Assembly (NCBI GenBank): GCA_016928775.1
Contig: JAFGKD010000084.1
Span: 1 to 63,247 of the forward strand
DNA: 63,247 nucleotides
Source: Candidatus Zhuqueibacterota bacterium
GTDB lineage: Bacteria; Zhuqueibacterota; Zhuqueibacteria; Residuimicrobiales; Krinioviventaceae
Direction: 5' to 3'
The notes beneath the pieces are model-generated. The model made no database searches. It saw nothing but the letters and a program-made list of their open reading frames with translations, and was not told where the DNA came from. Numbering within the stretch: the stretch's first letter is position 1; each line of letters opens with the position of its first letter. Shown piece by piece: positions 43,301 through 51,416 of the stretch. Made by a program: the position numbers and the translations under genes.

Positions 43301-44466
43301 TCAAAAATCGTTTGGTTTATTCTGACTCGCTGCGCATGAATTTTATTATCAATGACGAGAGCGTCCAGAGGACCGGTTACAGTTGAGGTGAGCCTGGCGG
43401 TGCCGGCCAATTTATCTCTGAAACCATTGCCAAGCATAACAGTGAAATTTTGAATTTCGAGATCAGCGGATTCAACCTTGAGATTTAAATGAGGATGTTT
43501 GAATTGGCTCAGAGCGCCAGTCACTTTTATGTGCGCATTATTGATAATTTGATGTGATTCCCGGATAAAAACAATATCATTTTCAACAGCAAGGTCGGAA
43601 ATAATATCGCTCACCTGGAGTTTACCGTCAAAAAAACGACCGGCACCATTAGCGATCTTGAGGCTCCCGTCGATTGAGTATCGTTTTTTCTGCTCGAGCC
43701 ACTGAATATTTATATCTCCCATAAGCTGTCCGCTGTTCAGGTTTATCAATGTGCTATCAACAAGCGGGAAACCGTGTGCCAACGGATACTCAGCTAACGA
43801 TGCTGTTAATGTTGATATTTTTTTTGTTTTAAAATCACCATAGCCGATAATATTCATATTTTGCTGCTGGGAATTATAAAAAGCACCGTCCAAATGAATA
43901 AATAGCGAGTCTGACTGCTGTCGGTAAATGCCACCTTGCACCGAGTGCACCAGCGTCGTGGCAGTGCTATCATTCTCCGCATAGATAATTTCTCCGTCAC
44001 GGATTGAGATGTGAGTGAAAAGGTTTAACTCTTTAAAGCTGGGAGAGAGGAGTTGTTGTGTACTGGGTTGATAAACTTTTGATTGTGCGGAGTGATGTGA
44101 TAGACTGTCCGCAACCGCATGCAGGGTGATTTTGGGACCAATAAACAGGGCGTCCTGGGAGATATATTGTGGATCAAAGCCACGGATAAGCAGATTGACA
44201 AAATTGTAGCCGATACGTAAATCACGGATATCAATCGAGAGTTTTTTTGCAGGATTGGCAAGACGGACATCCAAAATATGTATATTGCCAAAGCTCACAT
44301 GAACTTTTGATATGTGAAGTTGTTCGCCGACAATCGGACGAAACTCTTGCAGGATAAATTTTTTAAGTCTTTCATTGGCCTGAAACAGCCGCCAGCTTTC
44401 AATTGAAATAAAAATAAAAGCCAACAAACCGATAAAGGCAAACAAAGCCCATTTACGTTTGCGCAA
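40330..44466 (-). CDS. tamB: TamB-like translocation and assembly protein (AsmA/DUF490 superfamily)
   Basis: 1378 residues. One N-terminal membrane helix (WALFAFIGLLAFIFISI), then over 1,100 residues of repeating beta-strand blocks (many TGALSQF, ISGDLTRF, IAGTMKAPKVAGSV type units) and the conserved C-terminal DUF490 part (about 1000-1378, SSEAQIMASLGYSANNL, ELEYDYDSLMLEKRDDK). TamB bridges inner and outer membranes and moves phospholipids or assists barrel assembly beside BamA-type proteins. The start is TTG 44466, with AGGA 7 nt upstream and a stop four codons before it. The 182-bp gap to uppS may hold a promoter, but I see no clear one. Confidence 0.93.
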   Translation of the reverse strand: MRKRKWALFAFIGLLAFIFISIESWRLFQANERLKKFILQEFRPIVGEQLHISKVHVSFGNIHILDVRLANPAKKLSIDIRDLRIGYNFVNLLIRGFDPQYISQDALFIGPKITLHAVADSLSHHSAQSKVYQPSTQQLLSPSFKELNLFTHISIRDGEIIYAENDSTATTLVHSVQGGIYRQQSDSLFIHLDGAFYNSQQQNMNIIGYGDFKTKKISTLTASLAEYPLAHGFPLVDSTLINLNSGQLMGDINIQWLEQKKRYSIDGSLKIANGAGRFFDGKLQVSDIISDLAVENDIVFIRESHQIINNAHIKVTGALSQFKHPHLNLKVESADLEIQNFTVMLGNGFRDKLAGTARLTSTVTGPLDALVIDNKIHAQRVRINQTIFDHFYANAIYKKGHMIVDSCSAKLYNNHLSMAATIDFTEKDGQIDGTLVGEGEGDPLLTSLKLDSSITISTGLKSTLSGSLKHPVLDGKLTVNGHADAGDSLKLVTFFRLGNKSLIIDSRDQDRGINIHASLDWRQSLPSITAQCDQPQQMIYFFQNSPVEAYLADKFRSSLNISGDLTRFQVNLNINSLSDELVEDHFLSVDASVDRHQSFLQSDGTFVLRAESDNSTRGDFSIENTGKDLRIKTLSIGDELSVFGTLDFESEAMSGSLRCNGFNLSRLRPSADSSFTGAVDAELSIAGTMKAPKVAGSVHLSDLFYNGLGPYESFFDFHHDSSLFALERLLLNFGKSTLFFARGDYDMGTDTLQFAIKGAGFDVSHVLGLTGLDSLVSGEMLVDIAVTGTAKIPDVRGIVAIQNGRLATLPFDEIELKLGPGSDVVPVDHPSLLVEKFRLSRFNVYEIVAHGYYPFHSSDSLYFDINGRGNFLQILNDIDSFFVAPQSICALQSRIRGTPQNPQLQDANLKIENASMDFGAVVAPVSMVRGEIGFDAEEQFVHLVTLEGKMGSKPFRIYNELSQHVVSAKPLDDLRIGETDFHFGVFILETPKNGVPLNFVGIMEPDEYGMLELLGRESEEKFYFGGSTDGITLRGRINLYDTEIMYPFYEGTRIGSRNVKEFLRNLNWDVLVVPTKNTRFVRTFPGAIDQVYIDLKLDENFGGLEFTDRLENETFRINGHVRSTKGLIEYLDMNFRVEQVGVDFDRSSLVPVAYGSAKTTVTDSLGISSNIILTLQTVDNTMDKKSVDDIVRQEESRARFNQIRFKLSTDNPNIGSSEAQIMASLGYSANNLQNSALSAIGYGTDNLIFRPLFRPVEKELEHTFGLDYVRFSSQLTKNIIMFNLNNNLELNSRLALLESTKIIVGKYLADRFFLQYTGQIESGIGYRYKEKHIGLHHTFGLEYQINAQLLVELEYDYDSLMLEKRDDKRIILRHWFPF

Positions 44467-44648
44467 ACAAAAATCCTATTCTTCACTTATCAACATAGAT
44501 ACTCGTTCAATGAGCAACAATAACGAATCTCATCGGCTGAATGTTCCAGCAATTAACTCACCATTAAGACAGCCACGCACGGAAAATGTTTACTCTTAAA
44601 ATCCTTTATAAATTCAAACAGAAAATGAGAATCTGGATTTGGATAACA

Positions 44649-45440
44649 TCAAGCCTGAAGCTGCTCGCTCACTTTGCCGAAGCGACGCTCACGAGTCTGA
44701 AAATTTTCAATGGCACGAAAAAATTCCGTTTTGCCAAAATCTGGCCACAAGGTTGGAGTGATATAGAGTTCAGCATAGGCAATCTGCCACAACAAAAAGT
44801 TGCTGATACGTTGTTCACCACTTGTTCTAATGAGGAGATCAGGGTCGCCAATGGTGTAGGTTTGAAGATAAGTCGCAAATCGTTGTTCATCAATGTCAGC
44901 CGGATCAAGTCGTCCTTTTTGGATATCAGTACCGATCTTTTTGATCGCATTTATTATTTCTTGTCGACTGCCATAGCTCAGCGCCAAATTTAAAACGAGA
45001 CCGGTATTTTTGCTCAGTCGTTTTATGGTTTTTTTTATGCCAATCCGAGGCGCATAGGGTAATGCATCAACATCGCCGATGCTCATGAGCCGGACATTTT
45101 TTGCATCAAGTTCATCGATTTCATTGCGAATGGTTTGCAGGAGCAATGCCATCAAAGCCGACACTTCTGCCTGCGGCCGGTTCCAATTCTCTTTTGAAAA
45201 AGTGTAGAGTGTTAAGGCTTTAACGCCAACTTCTCCCGCAGCCTCAACAACTGCGCGCACTGACTCGATGCCCGCTTTATGGCCCTCGGTTCTGGGCAAT
45301 CCCCGCTTTTTAGCCCATCGGCCATTTCCATCCATGATGATGCCGATATGTGCCGGAATGTTTCCTCGTTCTTTAATTCGTTTGACAATGTCAACTATTT
45401 GGTCAGTCAAATCGCACTCGCCACATTGTAAATAGACCAT
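44649..45440 (-). CDS. uppS: Isoprenyl transferase (undecaprenyl diphosphate synthase)
   Basis: 263 residues. HIGIIMDGNGRWAKKRGLPR with the catalytic Asp, GHKAGIESVRAVVEAA, LTLYTFSKENWNRP, and DLLIRTSGEQRISNFLLWQIAYAELYI are the cis-prenyltransferase regions I to V in order. It builds C55-PP, the lipid carrier for peptidoglycan, LPS and the capsule glycan in this window. The ATG at 45440 lacks a clear ribosome site, and about 25 N-terminal residues are extra relative to E. coli, so a later start is possible. It begins just downstream of the TPR gene terminator and heads the envelope block. Confidence 0.96.
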   Translation of the reverse strand: MVYLQCGECDLTDQIVDIVKRIKERGNIPAHIGIIMDGNGRWAKKRGLPRTEGHKAGIESVRAVVEAAGEVGVKALTLYTFSKENWNRPQAEVSALMALLLQTIRNEIDELDAKNVRLMSIGDVDALPYAPRIGIKKTIKRLSKNTGLVLNLALSYGSRQEIINAIKKIGTDIQKGRLDPADIDEQRFATYLQTYTIGDPDLLIRTSGEQRISNFLLWQIAYAELYITPTLWPDFGKTEFFRAIENFQTRERRFGKVSEQLQA

Positions 45441-45468
45441 CAATCAAATAATTTGCAGACATAAAAAA

Positions 45469-45488
45469 GCCCCGAGAAATATCGGGGC
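45469..45488 (-). terminator. Intrinsic terminator of the TPR lipoprotein gene
   Basis: Stem GCCCCGA/TCGGGGC (45469-45475 with 45482-45488), 6-nt loop, followed on the minus strand by TTTTTT. It separates the TPR gene from uppS. Confidence 0.9.
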
Positions 45489-45518
45489 ACGATCATCTTT
45501 AGCGCTAAAAGACTTTAG

Positions 45519-46628
45519 CTATTGCGCTTCTTCGGCTTTTTTGAAATAGAGCTCGCCTTTTTCACGATTGCCGATATTAATATAGGCTACACCGAGGTTA
45601 TTGTAAATTGCCGAATTCACTGGAACATTGGCATCGGATTCCATAATTCCTACGGCTTTTTCGATGTAAGGAATTGCTTTTTCATAAAATCCGATGAGGC
45701 GATCTCTTTCCTCTTTTGTGACTTCTTCATTCTTATCTTCTTTTTCTACGAGGCTTTTCCGGTATTCGTCTCCCATTTGTAAATAGGCGTTGCCCACTTG
45801 TGTGTTGGCATCAAAATCATCCGGGCTGGCTTGCAATACCTGATTAAACAACTCGATTGCTTCATCATATTGGTTATTCATAAAATGCAACCGTGCCAGG
45901 TTAAAGATTAAATCCTTGTCACCCGGATTTTGCTTTAATGCCTCGATATATGTTTGCTTTGCCATCTCGGTTTCACCTAAAAAATCGTAGGCAAGCGCCA
46001 GGTTCGCAATAGCGTCCTTGTCTTCCGGATTCATCTCCAGGGTTTTCTTTTCAAGCTCTACCACCTGCCTGTATTCCTTGAGCTGAAAGTGAATATTGGC
46101 TAATCCATTAATGGCGTCTTTATTATCTGGTTCCAGTCCCAGGACTTTATTGAAGTTTTCTTTGGCTTTTTCAAGGCTGTCAAGTCTGGTATAGGTAATT
46201 GCCAGGGTTTTATAAGCATCACTGCGTGACGGATCTATCTGTACCGCAGTTTTAAAATTTTGCATTGCAGCTTCTGTTTGCTCATTATTCAACCGGGCAA
46301 CACCTGCATTGAATTGATTCACCCAATTTTTGTCGCGCGTATTTTTTATTTGGGCTTCAAAGGTCGGGGCAATAGCCAGGGATTTATCGAACATATCATT
46401 CATGCGTTCCCAATTCTGCTTTTGAGCCATGCCTTCACCTAACAAGTAGTGAGCTTCAGCGTCGTTTGGATACATGGAAACGGCCATTTCTAATTGCTCA
46501 ATCGCTTTATCCCAGTTATCCTGCTGAATATAAACCTTGGCTGATGTGACTTCTTTGGTTTGGCAGGCCATAAAAAACAGCCCAATGCTTAACAATACAA
46601 ATGCCAATACCACAAAACGCGATTTCAT
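45519..46628 (-). CDS. TPR-repeat lipoprotein
   Basis: 369 residues from ATG 46628 (GAGGAG upstream), chosen because it opens a lipoprotein signal (LLSIGLFFMAC, Cys near 22). From residue 28 on there are about eight to nine 34-residue tetratricopeptide repeats (NWDKAIEQLEMAVSMYPNDA, EQTEAAMQNFKTAVQIDPS, QYDEAIELFNQVLQASPDD), with an acidic/Lys linker near 285-310. TPR lipoproteins scaffold envelope complexes; no specific partner can be named. It has its own promoter at 46678-46706 and terminator, so it is monocistronic. Confidence 0.9.
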   Translation of the reverse strand: MKSRFVVLAFVLLSIGLFFMACQTKEVTSAKVYIQQDNWDKAIEQLEMAVSMYPNDAEAHYLLGEGMAQKQNWERMNDMFDKSLAIAPTFEAQIKNTRDKNWVNQFNAGVARLNNEQTEAAMQNFKTAVQIDPSRSDAYKTLAITYTRLDSLEKAKENFNKVLGLEPDNKDAINGLANIHFQLKEYRQVVELEKKTLEMNPEDKDAIANLALAYDFLGETEMAKQTYIEALKQNPGDKDLIFNLARLHFMNNQYDEAIELFNQVLQASPDDFDANTQVGNAYLQMGDEYRKSLVEKEDKNEEVTKEERDRLIGFYEKAIPYIEKAVGIMESDANVPVNSAIYNNLGVAYINIGNREKGELYFKKAEEAQ

Positions 46629-46677
46629 CGGTTTGCTCTCCTCTGAGTTATTTGACCGGATAAAATTAAATTCGTTA

Positions 46678-46706
46678 AATATACGTTTCTCCCCAAATTT
46701 AATCAA
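46678..46706 (-). promoter_or_regulatory. Sigma70-type promoter for the TPR lipoprotein gene
   Basis: On the minus strand TTGATT (46701-46706), exactly 17 bp, then TATATT (46678-46683), 49 bp before the chosen start. It begins inside the space after the mtnA stop. Confidence 0.55.
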
Positions 46707-46709
46707 GAC

Positions 46710-47750
46710 TTATTTTAATAATGCCGCCAGCTTTTCTGCATTGGGAAATCTGACAATCCCTTTTTCAGTCACAATGGCAGAAATGAAATTATGCGGTGTC
46801 ACATCAAATGCCGGATTGTAAACGGGTACGTCTTCGGGGGCCGCCTGCGTTGAACCAAAAAACCGAACCTCATTCGCATCCCTCTCTTCTATGGGTATCT
46901 CATCCCCGTTTTCTATTTCTCGATCAAAGGTTGAAAGCGGGGCGGCGACGACAAAAGGAATTTTATGCTCTTTTGCCAGAATTGACAGGCCATAGGTTCC
47001 AACTTTATTGGCGACGTCGCCATTGCGCGCGATGCGATCGGCACCAACGACAACGATATCGATCAATCCCTTTTTCATCGCAAAAGCCGCCGTGTTGTCT
47101 GTGATCAAAGTCACATCTATATCATCTTCCAAAAGTTCAAACGTTGTGAGACGTGCGCCCTGCAACAATGGTCTCGTTTCGTCCGCAAATACTTTGATTT
47201 TTTTTCCTTTTTCTATCGCTGAACGGATAATGCCCAGCGCCGTACCATGACCGCCGGTCGCCAAGGCACCGGCATTACAATGGGTGAGCACTGTGGCGCG
47301 CAATGGCAACAATTCCTGTCCCAAATCACCAATTCTTCGACAACGATCGATATCATCTTGTAAAATAGCTTGTGCCTCTTTTAGCATCGCTTCTTTCACG
47401 TGTCGTAAGGGGCGACTCAGGTTCCTGGACAAGGTATTGCGCATTTTTTCCAGCGCCCAAAAAAGGTTTTTGGCCGTCGGCCGTGTTCCTTTCAGTTCAT
47501 CGATAGCGGTATTGACGCGAGTCAAGAATTCCGCTCGATCTGATTCATCAGCGTTCCAAACAGAGAGGACAACACCGAATGCAGCGGCAATGCCAATCGC
47601 CGGTGCCCCGCGCACCACCAGATTTTTTATGGAAGAAACAATATGCCGGTAATCTGAAATTTCCAGCAAAATGAGTTCTTCCGGCAATTTTGTTTGATCC
47701 AATAGTCGAACTTTGCCATTCAACCACGAGACGGCATGTAAATCTTTCAT
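46710..47750 (-). CDS. mtnA: S-methyl-5-thioribose-1-phosphate isomerase
   Basis: 346 residues, the normal size. LVVRGAPAIGIAAAFGV, the catalytic Cys in LTHCNAGALATGGHGTALG, and VVVGADRIARNGDVANKVGTY with the catalytic Asp are the MtnA landmarks. It converts methylthioribose-1-phosphate to methylthioribulose-1-phosphate in methionine salvage. The start is ATG 47750, 7 nt after AGGAG; the longer frame overlaps waaA and is rejected. No other mtn genes are in the window, so this may be a stand-alone isomerase, including a role on 5-deoxyribose-1-phosphate. It follows waaA by 19 bp. Confidence 0.95.
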   Translation of the reverse strand: MKDLHAVSWLNGKVRLLDQTKLPEELILLEISDYRHIVSSIKNLVVRGAPAIGIAAAFGVVLSVWNADESDRAEFLTRVNTAIDELKGTRPTAKNLFWALEKMRNTLSRNLSRPLRHVKEAMLKEAQAILQDDIDRCRRIGDLGQELLPLRATVLTHCNAGALATGGHGTALGIIRSAIEKGKKIKVFADETRPLLQGARLTTFELLEDDIDVTLITDNTAAFAMKKGLIDIVVVGADRIARNGDVANKVGTYGLSILAKEHKIPFVVAAPLSTFDREIENGDEIPIEERDANEVRFFGSTQAAPEDVPVYNPAFDVTPHNFISAIVTEKGIVRFPNAEKLAALLK

Positions 47751-47769
47751 GACTACTCCTGTTTCATGA

Positions 47770-49074
47770 TCACGTGTACGAATGTGTGACGAACTTTTCC
47801 AACACATTCACCGCACGTCGACTGGCGCCCACGTTCCGAAGTACATAGTTTTTTGTTTCTTCTCCTCGATGACGAGTGGACTCTGGATCGTCAAAAAGCT
47901 GCAAAAGCAAGCGTTGAAACTCAACTTGATTCGCAATCGATGCGGCGATTTTTTGTGTCGCCATTTCTTGTGCTTCGGGCGAGTTCTTGTAATTCGGACC
48001 ATAGCATACGACAGCACCATGCGCCGCTGGCTCCAATACACTATGTACGCCCACACCAAAACCACCACCCACATAGGCAATTGCGCCAAGTGCGTATAAA
48101 TTGGCTAACAATCCGATAGAATCAATTAAAAGAACGCGACTGCCTGATGCAGCAAAATTTTCCCACTCCGACAGCTTTGTCACACTGATATCGACGTTTG
48201 CAAACGACTCATCGATAAAATCGAGATGTTCGCCGCTTATTTCGTGCGGTGCGATGATGAGTGAAAACTCTTTATGTTGTTGCATTGCTTTCAGGATACC
48301 TGGCAAAATGACTTTTTCATCAGCTGGCCAGGTGCTGCCGGCCACGAGACACTTTTCTCGAATAAAAAATTCCTTTTGGCGGAGAAAATCAATCCTGGCC
48401 GTGTCAGTTGCGCGGCTGTAAACTCGGTCATATCGCGTATCACCGCAGATGATGATGCGTTTTGTTCGCGGATATACCGATGCGAGTCGCTCTTTGTTTG
48501 ACTGTGAAATGACACAAATCGCAGCAAAAGTTGCGTAAACATGCGTATAGAGCGAGCGCCATCGTTTGATCAATTTTAGCCTTTTGTCCGAAAAGCTTGC
48601 ATCGACGAGGATCGATGGTATCTTTTTGCGCTGCAATAGCCATTGATAGTTCGGCCAGATGTCGTGACGAATAATGACATGCAGCCTCGGCTTTAATTTG
48701 TGAATAAATTTACCTGCGTTGCAAAGAGAATCGAAAGGGAGATAGGTGTAAATCGTGCGCTCGTGACTCAATTTGATATGTTCGTAAACCGAAGGCGAGA
48801 ATAATGAGATAACAATCCATGCCTCTGAGAAACGCGCTAATAATTCGTCGATGAGAGGGATACCCTGCTCAAGCTCACCCATGGAAGAAATATGCACCCA
48901 GAGACGTGGTGCCCCTGGAGGGATACGCTGCAATTCTTTATCGAGTCTTGTAAAAAGATTCTGACGCCCTTTAAATGATTTTCGTATTTTGGCATTAAAA
49001 AATCCCGCAATTTTGAATAAAGCAAAGAGCGGGACTCGCATGATATTATATAAAACAAGTAAGGTGAATGTCAT
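47770..49074 (-). CDS. waaA: 3-deoxy-D-manno-octulosonic acid (Kdo) transferase
   Basis: 434 residues. N-terminal membrane anchor (LLVLYNIMRVPLFALF), then LWVHISSMGELEQGIPLI with the catalytic Glu, HVIIRHDIWPNYQWLLQ, and the GT-B C-terminal domain with CLVAGSTWPADE and IAYVGGGFGVGVHSVLEPAAHG. WaaA adds Kdo to lipid IVA on the inner membrane. With lpxA, lpxC and lpxD it shows that the organism makes a Kdo-lipid A. The gene precedes mtnA in the same transcript; the LytR_C gene ends 27 bp upstream. Confidence 0.96.
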   Translation of the reverse strand: MTFTLLVLYNIMRVPLFALFKIAGFFNAKIRKSFKGRQNLFTRLDKELQRIPPGAPRLWVHISSMGELEQGIPLIDELLARFSEAWIVISLFSPSVYEHIKLSHERTIYTYLPFDSLCNAGKFIHKLKPRLHVIIRHDIWPNYQWLLQRKKIPSILVDASFSDKRLKLIKRWRSLYTHVYATFAAICVISQSNKERLASVYPRTKRIIICGDTRYDRVYSRATDTARIDFLRQKEFFIREKCLVAGSTWPADEKVILPGILKAMQQHKEFSLIIAPHEISGEHLDFIDESFANVDISVTKLSEWENFAASGSRVLLIDSIGLLANLYALGAIAYVGGGFGVGVHSVLEPAAHGAVVCYGPNYKNSPEAQEMATQKIAASIANQVEFQRLLLQLFDDPESTRHRGEETKNYVLRNVGASRRAVNVLEKFVTHSYT

Positions 49075-49101
49075 GGGGCCTGTTCAAAAGGTGACGTCGT
49101 T

Positions 49102-49605
49102 CTATGGTAGCATGTTGAATATTTTCAGTGATTGATAATCTTTGCCGATAATCAAACGTACATCGGCATCCGATTCTTCACGCAAAAGATAGACATCATC
49201 TTTTTGGATGCCAATGTCCTTGCACAGTTGTTCGATGCCTTTTGTGTTTTCAGCCCCCAAATTGATCAGAATCGTTTGCTCATAATTCCAGTGATCCGCA
49301 TTCCCCTTTCCGACAACCTGATAGTTCTGATAGCTTAAATTATTGGCCACTTTTGTTGCAATGTGATTCACGCCACAGCCATTTTGGACTTCAATCTTGA
49401 GCGGCCGCTGATCTTGAACCACAATTGATGCATCCACTGTTCTTTGAAAAAGTTTGTGCGCGGAAGAGATAATAAGAACGCTGTTCACAAAGACCAACAG
49501 ATAAATAGCAAATGTCGATGGCTTGATGTTGAGATGAAACATCGCTACTGACCTTTTTGTTGTCGGTTTTCGACGTGTTTTTCCTTTTGTTCTGCCTCGA
49601 CTCAC
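49102..49605 (-). CDS. LytR C-terminal-domain protein
   Basis: 167 residues. A basic N-terminus (about 1-20), one membrane helix (FAIYLLVFVNSVLIISS), then a LytR_C domain from about 70 (PLKIEVQNGCGVNHIATKVANNL to RLIIGKDYQSL). The domain occurs at the end of LytR-CpsA-Psr proteins but here stands alone, as is usual in FCB bacteria; function is unproven and probably cell-wall or envelope linked. GTG start with GGGGAG 5 nt upstream. It lies between the unknown exported protein and waaA. Confidence 0.85.
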   Translation of the reverse strand: MSRGRTKGKTRRKPTTKRSVAMFHLNIKPSTFAIYLLVFVNSVLIISSAHKLFQRTVDASIVVQDQRPLKIEVQNGCGVNHIATKVANNLSYQNYQVVGKGNADHWNYEQTILINLGAENTKGIEQLCKDIGIQKDDVYLLREESDADVRLIIGKDYQSLKIFNMLP

Positions 49606-49647
49606 ATTAACTCCCCTTTTTTAATGGGCTCTTGACTGTCCATGATC

Positions 49648-50121
49648 TTAGTCATCAAACCAGCTGAATCCGGGTCTCGACATATAGTAAAGTCCGGGAG
49701 TGTATTGGTATGGCATTTGACGGAAATCCAACTGGATTGTTGTCTTTGCTGAAGGTTTATAGCGAATTTGCGCACCGGAGAGGAAAAAACCATTTTGAAG
49801 AATGGATGCTGTTTGGTTGCCCTGGAATGGATTGTGCGCCATGCCCAATTGTAATGAAACTGTTAACGGGATTGAAAATTGATATGACATGGTATTCAGA
49901 TATAAACCCTGTGTGAACCCTCGTCCCCCGACAGACATGTAGCTCATGGAATAAGAATGAGACATTGAAAAGCGCGACATATCGATACCAATGATACCAA
50001 GACTTTGCTGATCTGTTTTCAGCCTGTCGGCGAAATCCACCGGCTTTGTCTGCGTCTTGAACTGGGCACCCAGCCAGACGGGAACGAGAATTACGATTAA
50101 AAGAATAATTGATCTCTTCAT
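49648..50121 (-). CDS. Exported protein of unknown function
   Basis: 157 residues from ATG 50121, which opens a signal peptide (MKRSIILLIVILVPVWLGAQ). The mature part has alternating polar and aromatic strands (SMSHSYSMSYMSVGGRG, YQFSIPLTVSLQLGMAHNPF, YKPSAKTTIQLDFRQM), suggesting a small beta-barrel or beta-sandwich in the periplasm or outer membrane. I recognise no family. It lies 42 bp before the LytR_C gene and 137 bp after the PorV/PorQ gene; the latter gap shows no clear terminator. Confidence 0.75.
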   Translation of the reverse strand: MKRSIILLIVILVPVWLGAQFKTQTKPVDFADRLKTDQQSLGIIGIDMSRFSMSHSYSMSYMSVGGRGFTQGLYLNTMSYQFSIPLTVSLQLGMAHNPFQGNQTASILQNGFFLSGAQIRYKPSAKTTIQLDFRQMPYQYTPGLYYMSRPGFSWFDD

Positions 50122-50258
50122 CTTATAATCCTCTGTAGAAGAGTACTGCAAGAAACAACTGATCGAAAATAATAAAAAAATTCTCTTTGTCAATAGTAAA
50201 TTAACAAAATTGACAAACACGATGCGTGCGCACGAATTTCTTCACATGAATTCAACCG

Positions 50259-51179
50259 TCAAAATCGACCGGAAAGCGTAAAACGGTTCAGCGATCCTAA
50301 TGCGCCGAGAGAACTATATGAATAATCAAAGGTTATATTTTTCCACAAAAAGCCAAAGCCCACTGCCGCCCCGGCCAATGTATCTTTGGAAGAATCGACA
50401 TCGAGGTCACGTCCAAAACTATCGTATCCCCAGCGAAGGAAAATATTGGGGGTAATCGTGAACTCGCCGCCAATGGCAAAATACCAGGGTTCATCATTGT
50501 ATTTGTAAATATTGAATCCAAGGAGAAGTGGCAAATGGGCTAATCGTTTGGACAAGCCGACGCGCATTTGCATGGGCAAAGGATCTTTTTGATCGACAAA
50601 TGCACTCAATGTCGCACCAGCGTTATACACACCGGCTGCCAAAATCAAGTGTTGTGTCGGGATCGTGTACATGATGCCGGCATCTGCAGCGATGGCACTG
50701 GAAGAGTAATTGTCGATCATTCCCTGAGCGTACTTGAGGCTACCGCCGACCAACACATTCTGCCTCAACTGCAGGCCATAGGAACCAACAAGGGAAAAAT
50801 AGGTTGAGCCGAATGTTCCCTGCTCCAAACCGTCGCTATCGGTGCGTGTAAAAGAACCGTAATCGCGGTATAAAACTGACACGCCAATATTCCCGGGACC
50901 AACTTTGGGATGCACATACCCCATAAAACCGGAATTAATATCCAGCACGTCGTCATGATAGGAAAAAGAAGCCGACTTTTTAGAGAGCACAGAGATACCA
51001 GCAGGGTTGTAGAATAGTGAATTCACATCACCGGGAACCGCAATAAAAGCACCACCCATACCTGCGGCCCGTGCCCCAACCTGCATTTTGAGGAACTGGA
51101 ATCCCGAGGTTCCGGGAGAGTAGGAAAAGGCCGAGCAAACGACAAACAAAACCAGAGTTGAAGTGAAATATTTTTTCAT
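50259..51179 (-). CDS. PorV/PorQ-family outer-membrane protein
   Basis: 306 residues. Signal peptide from ATG 51179 (MKKYFTSTLVLFVVCSAF), then the family signature FLKMQVGARAAGMGGAFIAVPGDVNSLFYNPAG, and barrel strands to the end, closing with NRFTLSGRF (terminal Phe). PorV and PorQ are outer-membrane partners of the type IX secretion system; the broader family (UPF0164) is also seen without T9SS. The two glycosidases in this window carry C-terminal sorting domains, so a secretion role is plausible. The tRNA-Thr gene is directly upstream on the same strand. Confidence 0.87.
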   Translation of the reverse strand: MKKYFTSTLVLFVVCSAFSYSPGTSGFQFLKMQVGARAAGMGGAFIAVPGDVNSLFYNPAGISVLSKKSASFSYHDDVLDINSGFMGYVHPKVGPGNIGVSVLYRDYGSFTRTDSDGLEQGTFGSTYFSLVGSYGLQLRQNVLVGGSLKYAQGMIDNYSSSAIAADAGIMYTIPTQHLILAAGVYNAGATLSAFVDQKDPLPMQMRVGLSKRLAHLPLLLGFNIYKYNDEPWYFAIGGEFTITPNIFLRWGYDSFGRDLDVDSSKDTLAGAAVGFGFLWKNITFDYSYSSLGALGSLNRFTLSGRF

Positions 51180-51209
51180 GAGCGCGCGCGATCCTCTTGA
51201 ATAAAAAAG

Positions 51210-51282
51210 AGCCACCTGTCAGAATCGAACTGACGACCTGCTCATTACGAGTGAGCCGCTCTACCGACTGAGCTAAGGTGGC
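51210..51282 (-). tRNA. tRNA-Thr (anticodon CGT)
   Basis: Minus-strand cloverleaf: acceptor GCCACCT/AGGTGGC, D arm TTAGCTCAGTCGGTAGAGC, anticodon stem GCTCA/TGAGC with loop CTCGTAA (anticodon CGT), T arm GTCAG-TTCGATT-CTGAC. The discriminator is T and CCA is not encoded. A T run follows, then the PorV/PorQ gene. Confidence 0.96.
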
Positions 51283-51296
51283 TTTCAAAGCACATA

Positions 51297-51325
51297 AAGT
51301 TAATAATATCAAGTTTGAGAATCAA
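51297..51325 (-). promoter_or_regulatory. Candidate promoter for tRNA-Thr
   Basis: On the minus strand TTGATT (51320-51325), 17 bp, then TAACTT (51297-51302), 14 bp before the mature tRNA start. The region is AT-rich, so chance matches are possible. Confidence 0.3.
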
Positions 51326-51416
51326 GAGAAAATATCATATTCTCAGAGTGAATAGTAGAGCGACTGAAGCTTGAACGCGTAAATTTATATTTCGATCCAT
51401 TTTTTTCAAACAATCG

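Noticed and set aside
47751..47807. Longer mtnA start
   Set aside because: It overlaps the end of waaA and has no ribosome site; ATG 47750 has AGGAG at proper distance.
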